NCBI RefSeq assembly: GCF_001039355.2
Contig: NW_019775180.1
Coordinates: 788,072-852,071 of the forward strand
Direction of reading: 5' to 3'
DNA: 64,000 nucleotides
Source of the DNA: Lingula anatina
Taxonomy: Eukaryota; Brachiopoda; Lingulata; Lingulida; Lingulidae
The position numbers and the translations under genes are program-made. Numbering within the stretch: the first letter of the stretch is position 1; each line of letters starts with the position of its first letter. Below, piece by piece: positions 27,301 to 46,700 of the stretch. The notes under the pieces are model-generated. The model ran no database searches, was not told the DNA's origin, and worked only from the letters and a program-made list of their open reading frames with translations.

Positions 27301-29700
27301 TTTAGGGGGAAGGGAAATGTTCTTTTTGTAAGAAAAGCAGTAAACTTTTTTTATGGGATATTGACATTCTTATTTTAGTCTAGATGAAAGGAGTAAGAAG
27401 CTATATAAGGACATGAAGAGATGTACAGAAGCTGCTGCAGGTATATTAAAAATTGATTTCTATTGATGGGAGGATTTCTTATTATATAAATCTTCAGTCA
27501 GTGATAACCTGTCCAATGCATCATGTCTTGCAGGTGCATGGAAGGCAATATTGACAAATCACATGTCATTAGTGTGTCTTCTTTTATTGATGATTGGTCT
27601 TTTTTATGAGGAATTTCAATAGTCTGAGAGATAATTTAAAAAATATTCCTTCTTCCATCTTTTGAAACTTGAAAAGTGTTAGAATATGAAATAAACAACT
27701 TTGGTTAAGGCAGCATTCCCATAAACCCATCATACTAGGTCAATTACTGAATCAATTTAACACTGCGGGGCTTCTTCCTAAATTGCATTCAGTGCAAGCA
27801 GCTTAAATGTTTGGCATGCTTACTCAAACTGCTAGGGGATAATTAAAAATTACCCCCCCCCCAACCCCAGTTACTCAAGAGGGCGTGCCAGGCAATCGAG
27901 CTAATTACATGGAAAGCACTTTAACAAGAACCCCTGCAGAGTTAGATCGATCCAGCCAGTATGACGGGTTTATGGGAATGCAGTCTAAATGTCATACATA
28001 TACTCAGTTAATTTGTAACCAAATTCACTGTGTGTGATTGTTGCCATTATCTACCAGTTTTCAAATTTTGAAATTGTGAAAGTAGCCATGAATTCTTGCA
28101 TTGCAGCACTGTCTAAATGTGAAAGTAAGATGAGTCAGGATTTAGTGGCCAGTTCCTTATGCCAGAGTGAACCAGACCTTTTGTTACTAGTGGAGGATTG
28201 GAATGCTGCTGTTGTAAGGCTGGATCTTTTAATGCAGGAGATGGTAAGGTGGTTGAATGAACAGTTTTACCTGCAGTTTTTAGTTCGAACTGAATAATAT
28301 GAATATTAGATTCCTGGAATGTTTGGATTTATTGTGCCATGATGTGTGCAGTGCTGTGGTAGTATGTTTATACTGCCTCATTTCATTTTTCCGGTGTTGT
28401 TGTTTTGTTTAGAATATTTTTGTGAATACACAATGATTTTTATTTCAATAAGTTAATTTATAATTATGCTTGACAAATGTGAAGATTTGGTCCTACAAAT
28501 AGTTCAGGGACAAAAAAAAAAAAAAAAAGTTCTTGAGGGGTGACTGAACTAAGTTACTTTCATGCCATTGAAATTGATGAGCTTATTAGATACATTTGTC
28601 TTTAACTGGATCTGATTGTCATTGTCTACAGAGGCTGCTATTTCTGTCTTTATTTCAGAACACGAATGCCCAAAAGGCTGTTGTTGAGCCCATGAAAAAG
28701 TGAGCGAAGAGTACTGTAAATGTGGTCTACAAAAATAGCATTGAATCACCAGAAATTTTTAGTTTGATTTTGAGTAGTTTAAATATATATTGGATTAGTG
28801 GTTGGCAAAGACACTGAATATGGATTCTTGATTTATTGACAGAGGTCATATTAATTATTCAGTAATCATTTCAAAATGCAGTCATGTTCTATGTAGCTAT
28901 ATTGAAGAGTTAACTTATGTGCAGGTGGCATTGTTTCATTTTATATGGGTAAACATTAAGAGACCTCAGAGTTTATGACTTGTGTTCTATTTACCTTTTT
29001 TCTCAGCTTTGACCTAAAGTGTGTGTGATTCTTCCTTTGTGATTTCTTTCTTCTCCAGTGTAAAAAGTCTGACCTTTTCAGGTTCAACAGTGTGTTCCCC
29101 AGTGTCCAGTCTGCCATTAAGAAACGAGAGCAGAGTTTACAGGTGATTGTCTTTGACTTTGTCTGTGATTCCACTTGAAACAACATTAAGTGGCAATGTT
29201 TGTTATCTGACCTTATAAGAGAAAACTTCATTTGATTCTTAACAAGACAATAAGGTGAACAAATAGCCTTTGTGTGATGTTGTTTAGCAGTGGTCCAGTG
29301 GGCAGGTTTTTATTAACCTCAATTCCAAGAAACTCTTTATATCACCATTTAAACTACGCTGAGGGATCAGATGTAAAGCAACTCATTTCAAGGTTTAATT
29401 GAAATGATATATTTAGCATCAGAAAATTTGATAAATATGATCTAGTTCACTTTAAATCAAAGGATGCATGCTTTCCTTAACCAATTTGCCAAAATGAAAA
29501 ATAGTGCAATATACTAATCAAGTCTCATTTTTATTTTTTCAGGAATACAATAAATGCCAGTCAAAGGTTGAAAAATATCAGGACAGAGAGAGAACTGGGC
29601 CCACTGTTGTCAAATTGGAAAATGTAAGGCATTCATTTGCTATCATGTACTCCTGATGTTTATAGGCTTCAATGAAATGAGAAACGTTCCCCAACAGACA

Positions 29701-29785
<85 letters not shown>

Positions 29786-30566
29786 GCTTGCATCACACCT
29801 GGGGAGGCGTGTGAAAGGCGGAGAGACCATTAAAGGATTAGGCGGTTTTCCTTTCATGTATATCCGTCATGTTAAGTTCTCAGCCTCGGCTCTTCTCGAC
29901 GTGATTGGGGCCATAGTCTTTACAATTATTGGTTTATAATGTGCAGATTGTTTACTTTAATTTGGTGAATTCTTTTTTTACCTATTATGTAGTTTATGTT
30001 ATATAAGCATCTGTCATTCAGATACGTGTAAAAAACCGTAGGTTCAACCATCTGTTGTTAACAGTGTTTTCATCATTTAATATCAGTTATATATTTAGCC
30101 ATCTTATATTTATCTGTTTTCAGGCAAAGAAGGCCCTGAATGCAGCTAAAGAGGAGTTTGAGTACCTGAACAGCCAGTTGATGGAAGATATGCCAAGGCT
30201 TTATGAAGGCAGGATGGAATATTTCAGGCCTTGTTTTCAGGCACTGATCAGATCTCAGGTAGGTTGCAGTTGTGCTGTCTTTTTCATAAAGAATTACTTA
30301 ACTGCAGTGATAAGTTTGTTGCATTGTAATTAAAAGGTGTATAGGGTCACTTGATAAAATTGCTGTTTAAATTCAAATTTAACATCTGACAAATATTATC
30401 TTTGTTCTTTCAGGTGGCTTATTTTACTGAAGCTTTTAAAATTTATACAGAATTATCTTTACAATTCAACAAAGTAACTGAAGTTCCTCCTGATGAAAAA
30501 TATGACACTAGCCTACAACAAAAACTATCTGAAATCAAGTCGTTATCCATAGTAGCAGATGACTGA
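21023..30566 (+). CDS. BIN3: Bridging integrator 3 (N-BAR domain protein)
   Basis: Ten coding exons: 21023-21030, 24866-24911, 26493-26533, 27379-27440, 28107-28243, 28659-28699, 29082-29142, 29543-29623, 30124-30258, 30414-30566. All junctions have GT/AG and keep frame, giving 254 aa (human BIN3 253). The first exon is only 8 nt (ATG AGT TG) and joins to G to make M-S-W, the conserved BIN3 start. The BAR domain spans nearly the whole protein: EKDFERE near the start, E-P-M-K-K-F-N-S-V-F-P-S, K-V-E-K-Y-Q-D-R-E-x-T-G-P in the middle, and the family C-terminus L-S-E-I-K-S-L-S-I-V-A-D-D. There is no SH3 domain, as expected for BIN3 and yeast Hob3. BAR dimers bend membranes; BIN3/Hob3 act with Rho-family GTPases and actin. 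Intron 1 (3.8 kb) carries a LINE fragment and an interspersed repeat. Tandem AATAAA signals lie at 31434 and 31446. Confidence 0.95.
21722..22669 (-). mobile_element. 5'-truncated non-LTR retrotransposon (RTE-like), nonsense-bearing
   Basis: On the minus strand one frame encodes the end of a reverse transcriptase: G-D-T-I-S-P-K-L-F-T, then the catalytic F-A-D-D-I-I-I-V-A box, L-K-M-N-T-S-K-T-K, and the C-terminal region V-L-P-A-I-T-Y-G-x-E-T-W...W-A-G-H-V...G-R-P-V-K-R-W. Two in-frame stops break it: TAA after E-I-Q-R-R-I (about 22278) and TAG after R-L-T-E (about 21933), where relatives have a sense codon. The 5' part of the element is missing beyond ~22669. The 3' end is an ATG-repeat (plus-strand ATC run 21722-21741), and the reading frame ends in the first TGA of that tail. 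It is inserted in BIN3 intron 1 in antisense orientation. The exact clade is uncertain. Confidence 0.85.
23400..24105 (-). mobile_element. Interspersed element with core repeat and microsatellite (pearl/HINE-like), copy 2
   Basis: Read on the minus strand this has the same parts as copy 1: the head ACAAGGCAGCAAAGCTGTCA (24105 downward), a (GCCGAT)n/(GACGAC)n microsatellite, ACAGACGCAGGTGA, a hairpin ACAGACAC..GTGTCTGT, then ACATAAAAAA near 23880. About 300 bp further on is a diverged core unit with ATCTGATCATGCTAATTTT and CTGTAAATTTGAAGA (23400-23560). The unit order differs from copy 1, so the locus may be rearranged or two nested insertions. It lies in BIN3 intron 1 and includes the assembly N at 23978. 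Confidence 0.6.
23946..23977. repeat. (GCCGAT)n microsatellite next to assembly N
   Basis: About five copies of GCCGAT preceded by GTCGTCGCC repeats, ending at an N (23978). The GC-rich run is foreign to the AT-rich intron and belongs to the interspersed element. The N suggests copy number was not resolved. Confidence 0.9.
24319..24342. repeat. (TG)n microsatellite
   Basis: Twelve TG dinucleotides following a short TA run, in BIN3 intron 1. Confidence 0.9.
25966..26090. repeat. TTA/TTTA-rich low-complexity tract
   Basis: Alternating TTATTA and TTTATTTA runs over ~120 bp in BIN3 intron 2. It directly abuts the decayed third copy of the interspersed element. Confidence 0.85.
26095..26383 (-). 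mobile_element. Decayed third copy of the pearl/HINE-like element
   Basis: On the plus strand GACAGACACC..TTGTCTGGACAT then CAATCACCTGTCTGTTG is followed 220 bp later by GAAAGATTTGCTGCCTTGTA. This parallels copy 2, where ACAGACAC..GTCTGTACAT and CATCACCTGCGTCTGTCG precede GACAGCTTTGCTGCCTTGT. Order and orientation are the same as copy 2. The core repeats and microsatellite are missing. It lies in BIN3 intron 2. Confidence 0.45.
27709..27985. mobile_element. PIF/Harbinger-like MITE, 277 bp
   Basis: Terminal inverted repeats of ~30 bp: the left end starts GGCAGCATTCCCATAAACCC and the right end, reverse-complemented, starts GACTGCATTCCCATAAACCC. Both then read CATACT. The ends are flanked by TAA on each side (27706-27708 and 27986-27988), the TWA duplication of PIF/Harbinger. 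The interior has a C-run and no coding capacity. It sits in BIN3 intron 4. Confidence 0.8.
29701..29770. repeat. (TA)n microsatellite, ~35 units
   Basis: About 70 bp of uninterrupted TA followed by a T run, in BIN3 intron 8. Both minus-strand frames across it read as Tyr-Ile repeats, which are artefacts. Confidence 0.97.
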
Positions 30567-31433
30567 GAAAGTCGAAATCCCATACCAGTAAAATGACAAC
30601 CATAGAAATGCTTATTCAAGACCTAGTTCAATAAAAAAAGTCCACATAGAAACCAGACATAGACAACATTTGCTCTTATGAGATTCTTAGTAAATGTAAA
30701 ACATTGTGATAATGTAATACTGAAATAATATTATTTTTGTCTGGAGGTTGCAATTGCAAGGATTATGAAGGGTATGATATCAGCAATGAAAACTTAAAAC
30801 TAATAATTTATGACTTGATTAATACTCCCTTTTCCATTTATTTTTTCCATTATATTTGCTGTCTTGAACACTTTAGTTAGGAAAAGGGAAAGTACATTTA
30901 TCATCCAGTGTGTATCCATTGTAAACCTTACAATGGCATGGAGAGTTTAAATAGGACAACTTTTTAACAGGTTGTGTTGGGGTGAAGTTGCCTCATTGAA
31001 ATGTATAGGCAAACATCTCAAGTACCTATGGAGTAGAGTGAGACAATACAAAGGCATTTTCAATTGCTCTTAACCAAATCTGAATAGGCAACATTGAAAT
31101 AAGATGGAAAAAGAAAGTCACACAAGCCCAGACTTCTTGAAAAACTTTACAAACAAACGCGAGTCATAAAACACCCTCCATGTGGTCACTAAGTGGTGTT
31201 TGCAGTAACACATGCAATCTATGTAGTACAGTGGTGCCCTACATTGAAATGTAATTTATTGCCTCAGTTGTAGTCAGCTGGCCTGACCTTTTTTCCCTAC
31301 ATCTAATAGCTGTAAGATTGTATTTGTTGTAAAAGAGGAATTATAAATATGGCCATTTTTGCACAAGATATGTATAGAATGAGTATGTATTGGGTAGTGC
31401 AACATGAAACGTGTCACATTTCTTATTATGAGA

Positions 31434-31464
31434 AATAAATACAAAAATAAAACAGATCTTTATT
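31434..31464. terminator. Opposed poly(A) signals (BIN3 plus, possible FHIP2 minus)
   Basis: Two plus-strand AATAAA hexamers (31434-31439, 31446-31451) fit the BIN3 3' end. Just beyond is TTTATT (31459-31464), an AATAAA on the minus strand. If used by FHIP2 its 3' UTR would be about 2.9 kb and the two mRNAs would nearly meet. Use on the minus strand is speculative. Confidence 0.5.
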
Positions 31465-31844
31465 CTTCATTTAAGTGTCAGATTTACCTTAAAATAACTG
31501 GTATTGCAAAACATGAAAGACCAAATAATAGCCAGCATTGATCCTAAACAGATATATTTGAAAATGTTCAATAACAGCCTCATAATTTGTTTAGTTCTAG
31601 TTTAATCTTTGAGCAGCTTTTTTTTTCTTTTTTGATTAAATTTTCTTGGCACTAATTTTGGGAACAAACCTTTCCAGGTCTCTATACTTCACAGTAATCT
31701 CTATTGTGCATAATTTATCAACAGTTGTTGCACAATGTGGTTTGAACTGATTAAATATACAACATCACTGACCTTGGAACAAAATTAATTGTTACACCAT
31801 GAGACAAAGAGCCCTTAAAAAGACAAAAATAATTATATACTTAA

Positions 31845-32156
31845 AGGGATAATAACTTTGTTTCGGCCAAAAAATGAATTTTCCTGGAGTAAGCAACAAT
31901 TTTCCCGTACTTGCCAATGGTTAATGAATCCATTTTTACATTCAAAGTTAGTCCCTGGTTTTTTTCTAAAAAGTTTGGTTTTTTCTCAGAGTATAGCCAT
32001 CAATGGAGGTCACGTGGTCTAAAGACAAGCTCAGATATCAGAATAATAACTTTAACTGCCGAGTTTGTGGTAAAGCAGAATATATTATATTTCTATGAGT
32101 TATTCACAATGTTTTTATTGTGAAATATAGATCTCATACAAAGAGTTATTATCCCT
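31845..32156. mobile_element. TTAA-flanked MITE, ~312 bp
   Basis: Inverted ends reading AGGGATAATAACT are exact over 13 bp (left 31845-31857), and TTAA flanks both sides (31841-31844 and 32157-32160). A TTAA duplication is typical of piggyBac-type transposition, although the terminal bases are not classical CCC. A TWA duplication (Harbinger-type) cannot be excluded because TTAA is itself palindromic. No coding capacity. Confidence 0.65.
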
Positions 32157-33164
32157 TTAAAATGTTTACTAATCACATACCACTATTAAGAACAGAACCT
32201 GGGACTAGATGGACAGTAAAAGATTTTCACTGTTTATAATAACACTTATAAAAAAAATAGACAAGAAGGTTAAAAAAAACTGGCTATAAAACCAATTGCA
32301 CTAAAAATTTTACCCTAGACACATCTTCAGGTACAACATAAAATTTCAAATTAAATAAAATATTAAATTTGTATTTGCTACATATTTGTAAGCTTATACT
32401 TAGAAGGGCTGAACCTATGCAAAATGCTGATAAAAATTTTTAGTTAATTTACTTATCATGTCTTGTAATTTTGACAAAAAGTCACTGCATGTGATGTTAT
32501 TCGTTCATGAATATTTTGTTCCAGTCAAAATGAACAAGACAAACTTTGTATCTCCCTGCCACACACACATAAACAAACGCTATAAAGATAATAGAATAAA
32601 ACAAAATTTACATACACCTCTACAAGCTGTCAAAACACTAGAAATAGTCAACACCAAACTGTACTATATGTATGAATACTCGAACAGAACAAAATGTGAA
32701 ACTCTGAATTTTGTAATCATGTTATCATGATAACACTACAATGGACATTGGGCCTCTTATATAATGTAAGATAAAATATCTTAATCAAAATCAAGGTATC
32801 TGCATTTCAATATAGTTAGTCCCATGAATATGAATAGTATTTAATATCTAACATACTATGTTGACTTCATAATTAGCCGTTACACCGAGTCCATTCAAGT
32901 ATAAACCTCAAACAGGCTTGAAGAACATATTAATAACATATTTACCTAATATTGCTTTCCAGCTATAATAATAACCAACTCACTGAATCAAGGCACTTAC
33001 AACTATAATAATGCATTATTCAAGAAATGCAGGCAGGCAAAAAAAAAAGCAAACATTTAATTGAGGTGACCTTTTCCAAGTATTTTTAATTCATTTCCCA
33101 CAATCAGTGGTCACAATGTACTAAATAATGCACTGCCCACAAGCCCAATATGCATGATTCCAAG

Positions 33165-33490
33165 CCAAGCAATGGCTTTGTTGTCACAGTGTCTGCCTCT
33201 GGAGCAGGAGGACGTGGGTTCAACCCCGCCTGGGAACATATCAGTCTTTCATAAACGGTGCTTGTTGTCTCCCCACTTGGCACTCGGCACTTAGGGGTTA
33301 AAGCAGGGGTAAAGTTCCTGACCTGGCAGAGAAAGATACTGTTCCTTTGCTAGCTTTCAGTGCCTCATACAGAATGCTAGGCTGTATCCTCCCCAGAGAG
33401 TGTTAACACCTATTTTGTATCAGGGCCAAAAATGACCAAGCATCTGTAAACTCGCTGAGATACATCTGTAGTGTAGTATATAAGAAGTGA
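33165..33490 (+). mobile_element. tRNA-derived SINE
   Basis: The 5' part folds like a tRNA: TGGCTTTGTTGTCACAGTG (A-box region), an anticodon arm CCT-CTGGAGC-AGG, and a clear B-box GGTTCAACCCC. A body of ~230 bp includes GGCACTCGGCACTTAGGGGT, a motif type I recall from molluscan SINEs. It ends near TATAAGAAGTGAAC followed by T-rich sequence. The pol III boxes are well kept, so this copy is younger than the relic at 3844. Confidence 0.75.
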
Positions 33491-34338
33491 ACTTTTTCTT
33501 ACTTTAGATGGTAGCAGTGCATTTTTTGTCTTACAAACAAAGGTAAATGGTACACATTGTCCATCCGAAACCTATAATCTTTAACAGAATGTGATAATAT
33601 ATCACTACATAAAGTGATATCAGCCCCACAGTATGAATTTCTAATAATAACCCACATGTACATAACAGTCTTTTACCCCCACAGCATGTTAATTGATCAA
33701 ATATTTAAAAATTTAATATATACCATATATATTCCAAACATATCTCTGAACATATAACAATTGGTAAACCTACAAAACCTTAATCTTAATCTTCATTTAA
33801 AATTTAGAAACTGAGCAAGGGGGCCTTTAATATTCCTTTCAACAGGGCAAATATCCTGTGGAGTAGACCAGGTTGTCACACACACACAAAAAAAAAACTC
33901 AGAAACAATCAGATAACATAATTCCCTTATGGCTTATAGGTTCTACTTTACCTACATCATTCTTCTTTGAGAAATTCATGTTTATGATTGTAAGTTATTA
34001 AATGCAGCCAAATAATATGCAAAGCTACATAAAGATCTACATGTAACATAAACATATTATGCCGAGAATCTTTTCTTCTTAAAAGTTATTTACAATTTTG
34101 CCGTGAATGATCATAATATTTGAGTGAAAGGACACTATCACAGTGAACATAACCAGAATCTGATATATGCCAGTGAGTTGTATCCTAAAATGAAACTGCT
34201 GTTTGTATTCATTTCGTCTAAATGTGACACATGACTGGAGAAAAAAAGCCAGATATACTACTAATGCCATGTCGAAGGTAAGTTCATTGTCAACTTGAAT
34301 GGTTTGTTTTCATTTCAAACTGTTAGTTTCACTGGTTT

Positions 34339-43462
<9,124 letters not shown>

Positions 43463-43774
43463 CTCTGGTCCTTATTCCTCACGGATCAGGCAAGTATTTC
43501 TCCTTTTTTATGTCATTCATGCTTCACATTCCGAAGTTTGTTTTCACCGGAACCACGTATAGCGCATGTCAAGCAAGATACTTCCGCTTTCCAAATTGGT
43601 TATTGCAGCCATTTGTATTACAATAAGAATCGAACAACGTAACTACTTTTTCTCTTAAGAAAACAGGTAGTAATTATTGTATCCAATGATGTTAACTTTT
43701 GCCCTTTTTATTCATTAATAGCGCACCTTTTTAGAAGTAACGCGAGAACCCACGTGATCTCAGTGTAACCAGCA
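43463..43774. promoter_or_regulatory. Divergent FHIP2/FNTA promoter
   Basis: The two start codons are 312 bp apart, head to head. Between them are an Ets core ACTTCCG (43580-43586), an inverted CCAAT (ATTGG, 43595-43599), a GCAGCCATTT block like a YY1 site, and a CACGTG E-box (43751-43756) close to FNTA. No TATA box is evident. This set is typical of housekeeping bidirectional promoters; activity is inferred. Confidence 0.7.
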
Positions 43775-46700
43775 ATGGCAGACGGTGACTGCTGTGACAA
43801 TCGTGGAGATGACTGGGTGTTTTACAAAGACAGGGAGGAATGGAAGGATATCACTCCCATTCCACAAGATGATGGACCACATCCTGTTGTTCGCATAGCG
43901 TATTCAGACAAATGTAAGTCAGGAACTACAAATGCAAAGACACAACACCTTGTACACCAAGCTGTAGTACTAGTATTATTACTAGATCTATCATCTAGCA
44001 GCGGTAAATAAGCCCAGAATGAAAGCATGCGTGATTTTGTTAAATTTCATGCCACTAAAGTCAGTCTGCTGGCTGAGGTATATCTTAATCTCGGGCTATA
44101 AACCCCAAAGTCAATGACCATTTATATTCTTGTGACTAAGTATGTTAAATAATTAAGAAATAAATTAAGATGACTAGTTATAGTTAAAGGTATATGCATA
44201 ACAGATTAAAATAGGCCCACATGTATTTTCTGTTAATTTTAATTCTTGCCAGGAAGTGGAACTTCTATTGAGGTATGCACTGATCTTTCTTCTTTTTTAT
44301 TTCAGTTACTGATGTTTATGACTATTTTCGAGCAATATTACAAAAAAATGAGATGAGCCACCGAGCTTTTGAACTGAACACAGATGCTGCAGCTCTCAAT
44401 TCTGCAAACTACACTGTATGGTAAGTACAGAGCAGCATGGATCATGCATTTCACCTCCTCAATCACAGGTTTACTATGTATACTATTGAAATACACTGTC
44501 ACATTTTGAAATTAGTTGGTCAGTTTAGTAGTAAACTTTTGTCTTTTCTTATTTGTAAAAAAAAATAAATAAAAAAAATACAGTTTTTAAAGTAGGCCCC
44601 TCTCAGGGTAAAGATGTAGACAATGTTTAGTAAGTTACCCAATTTTGCAATGTTTATTGGAAAAGTTTCATTTACAGGCATCACAGAAGAAATCTTATCA
44701 AGGAGTTAAAGTTGGATCTTAATGATGAACTTATGTATATATCTGATGTAATAGAAAACCATCCTAAAAACTATCAGGTTTGGTGAGTATGTGGATATTT
44801 GTTACAATCTGTATTTTGTTATAAAACAAGTGTGCACTGTAGGAGCACATCTCGTGAGGCCAAACTAACACGTAATTTGTTTTCAATAATCAACCTTCTT
44901 CAGCATATCATCCGTGCATTAGCTTAAAAATTTTCATAAAAGAAAATTAAATACCATATGTTTGACTTTTATCTTCTGTAGCCAGTGCAAATTTGTTTCA
45001 GAAAATGACAAAATCTTTATATGACAGTGAAAGCCTAGATATCATTACAAAATACAGTAAAATGTAGTAACCATAGAAAGCACTTTTAACGTAACAAAGT
45101 TGTGATAACAAATTTGGTTGATATCACCTCATCAACACTAATGCAATTTCTTTTTAATTGATGAAACTGCTTGATAGTAAAGGGTAAGGTGTAACTTTTT
45201 AGGCACCATAGACGAGTTATTGTTGAAATGCTTGGGGATGCCTCAAAGGAAATAGATTTCACAGCTAATATACTGGAAGAGGACGCAAAGAATTACCATG
45301 CATGGCAGCACAGGTACCATACATTTTCTAAATTATAAATAGTTGTTTTTAAGCTTAGTTTATGGTTATAACTATTTATGAGCACCAGCTGAAATAAAAT
45401 AGAAATTTGACATCTTTGTCAAAAATGTTTAGTATTCTTCATATTAAATTGTAATTTTGTAGCCCTATGTCACTTTATTTAATAGAAAACAATGCAGTTA
45501 TAGAAATATTCCAATTTTTCCAAATATGACAGTAAGTTGCTTAAAATAGTCTAACCTGAAAAGCTAACATATTTTCTGATTTTTAACTTTGTCTAATGAA
45601 ATGATACCCTACTTAATGTACTGAAACCTTTCAAGTTCATGTTTGTTTGTTTGTTGTTTTTTTCAATTGAGCTCTGATGGTCTTGCCTTGCTGTGATATG
45701 TATAGTGTGCCACGTCCACTAAAGCAAACTGTAGTAAGCTTTCAAGCTGGTAAGATTCAGATTTATTAGCTCAGATGTAAAATTGTTCTTCTGCATTTTC
45801 AGACAGTGGGTTATAAAGGAATTCAAATTGTGGGATGGTGAATTAGAATTCACAGATGCGTTATTGAGGCAAGACCTAAGGAATAACTCTGCCTGGAACC
45901 AGAGATATTTTGTTATTACAGGAACCCCAACATTAACAGATGATGTCTTACTGAGAGAAGTGCAGTAAGTTATATAGTTGTTCATTATATGCAGAATTAA
46001 AACCAGGGCTCGGATAACATGAAAGCATCGCAAATTGCAACTACACTCAAACACGGCGATCTGTCACTAACTAAAGGCATCACAATTTGTGACCGAGCGC
46101 TAATAGTTATACCACCGCTTGTTTCGAGGCTTTTATTTGCGATGTGTAAATCCTGTTGCAATTGCATTTGTATATATGTATAACTTGTGATTTCACAGTG
46201 TCTTTAATGTAATTAAAAATGACTGCAAGTTTTGGTTATTAGTCATAGTAGCATATATAAATCAAAACACGGAAACTTATATAAAAGATTGAGTCACTCA
46301 GTTCCTCTGATAAAAAAAAACTTGCAGTAAATTTCACATAAAGAATGCTATGTACCCCAGTATATAGATAGAATATTATTTCATCAAAGAACCCAAAAAA
46401 TTTATTGAACATTTTATAAAGTCATGTTTTATTATGCATAGAAATTTCAAAATTAAACAATTCATATATTATTTGGTATTTTCTAATGAAAAAACATCTG
46501 TGAAGTCTATTGATAATAATCATAAGTTTGAACATTTCACTTTCTACACAAAATGAAAAAACAGAAACAAGGCATTCGGTCACAACATGTCCTTCCTGCA
46601 CTGCTCATCAGTGTATCAGTAATAGTCTTAGTCCATAATAATATGTGGACTTCACTTATGGAATTGTTTTGACACTTTATTGGCATCAAACACTTCAAAT

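Larger units (their letters stand above)
30567..34338. other. Tail-to-tail interval between BIN3 and FHIP2
   Basis: The left ~0.9 kb is BIN3 3' UTR. The rest is FHIP2 3' UTR and/or intergenic DNA with a TTAA-flanked MITE and a SINE. No exon is recognised. Confidence 0.55.

Noticed and set aside
29578-29857. Minus-strand frames with long Tyr-Ile repeats
   Set aside because: They are translations of the (TA)n microsatellite.
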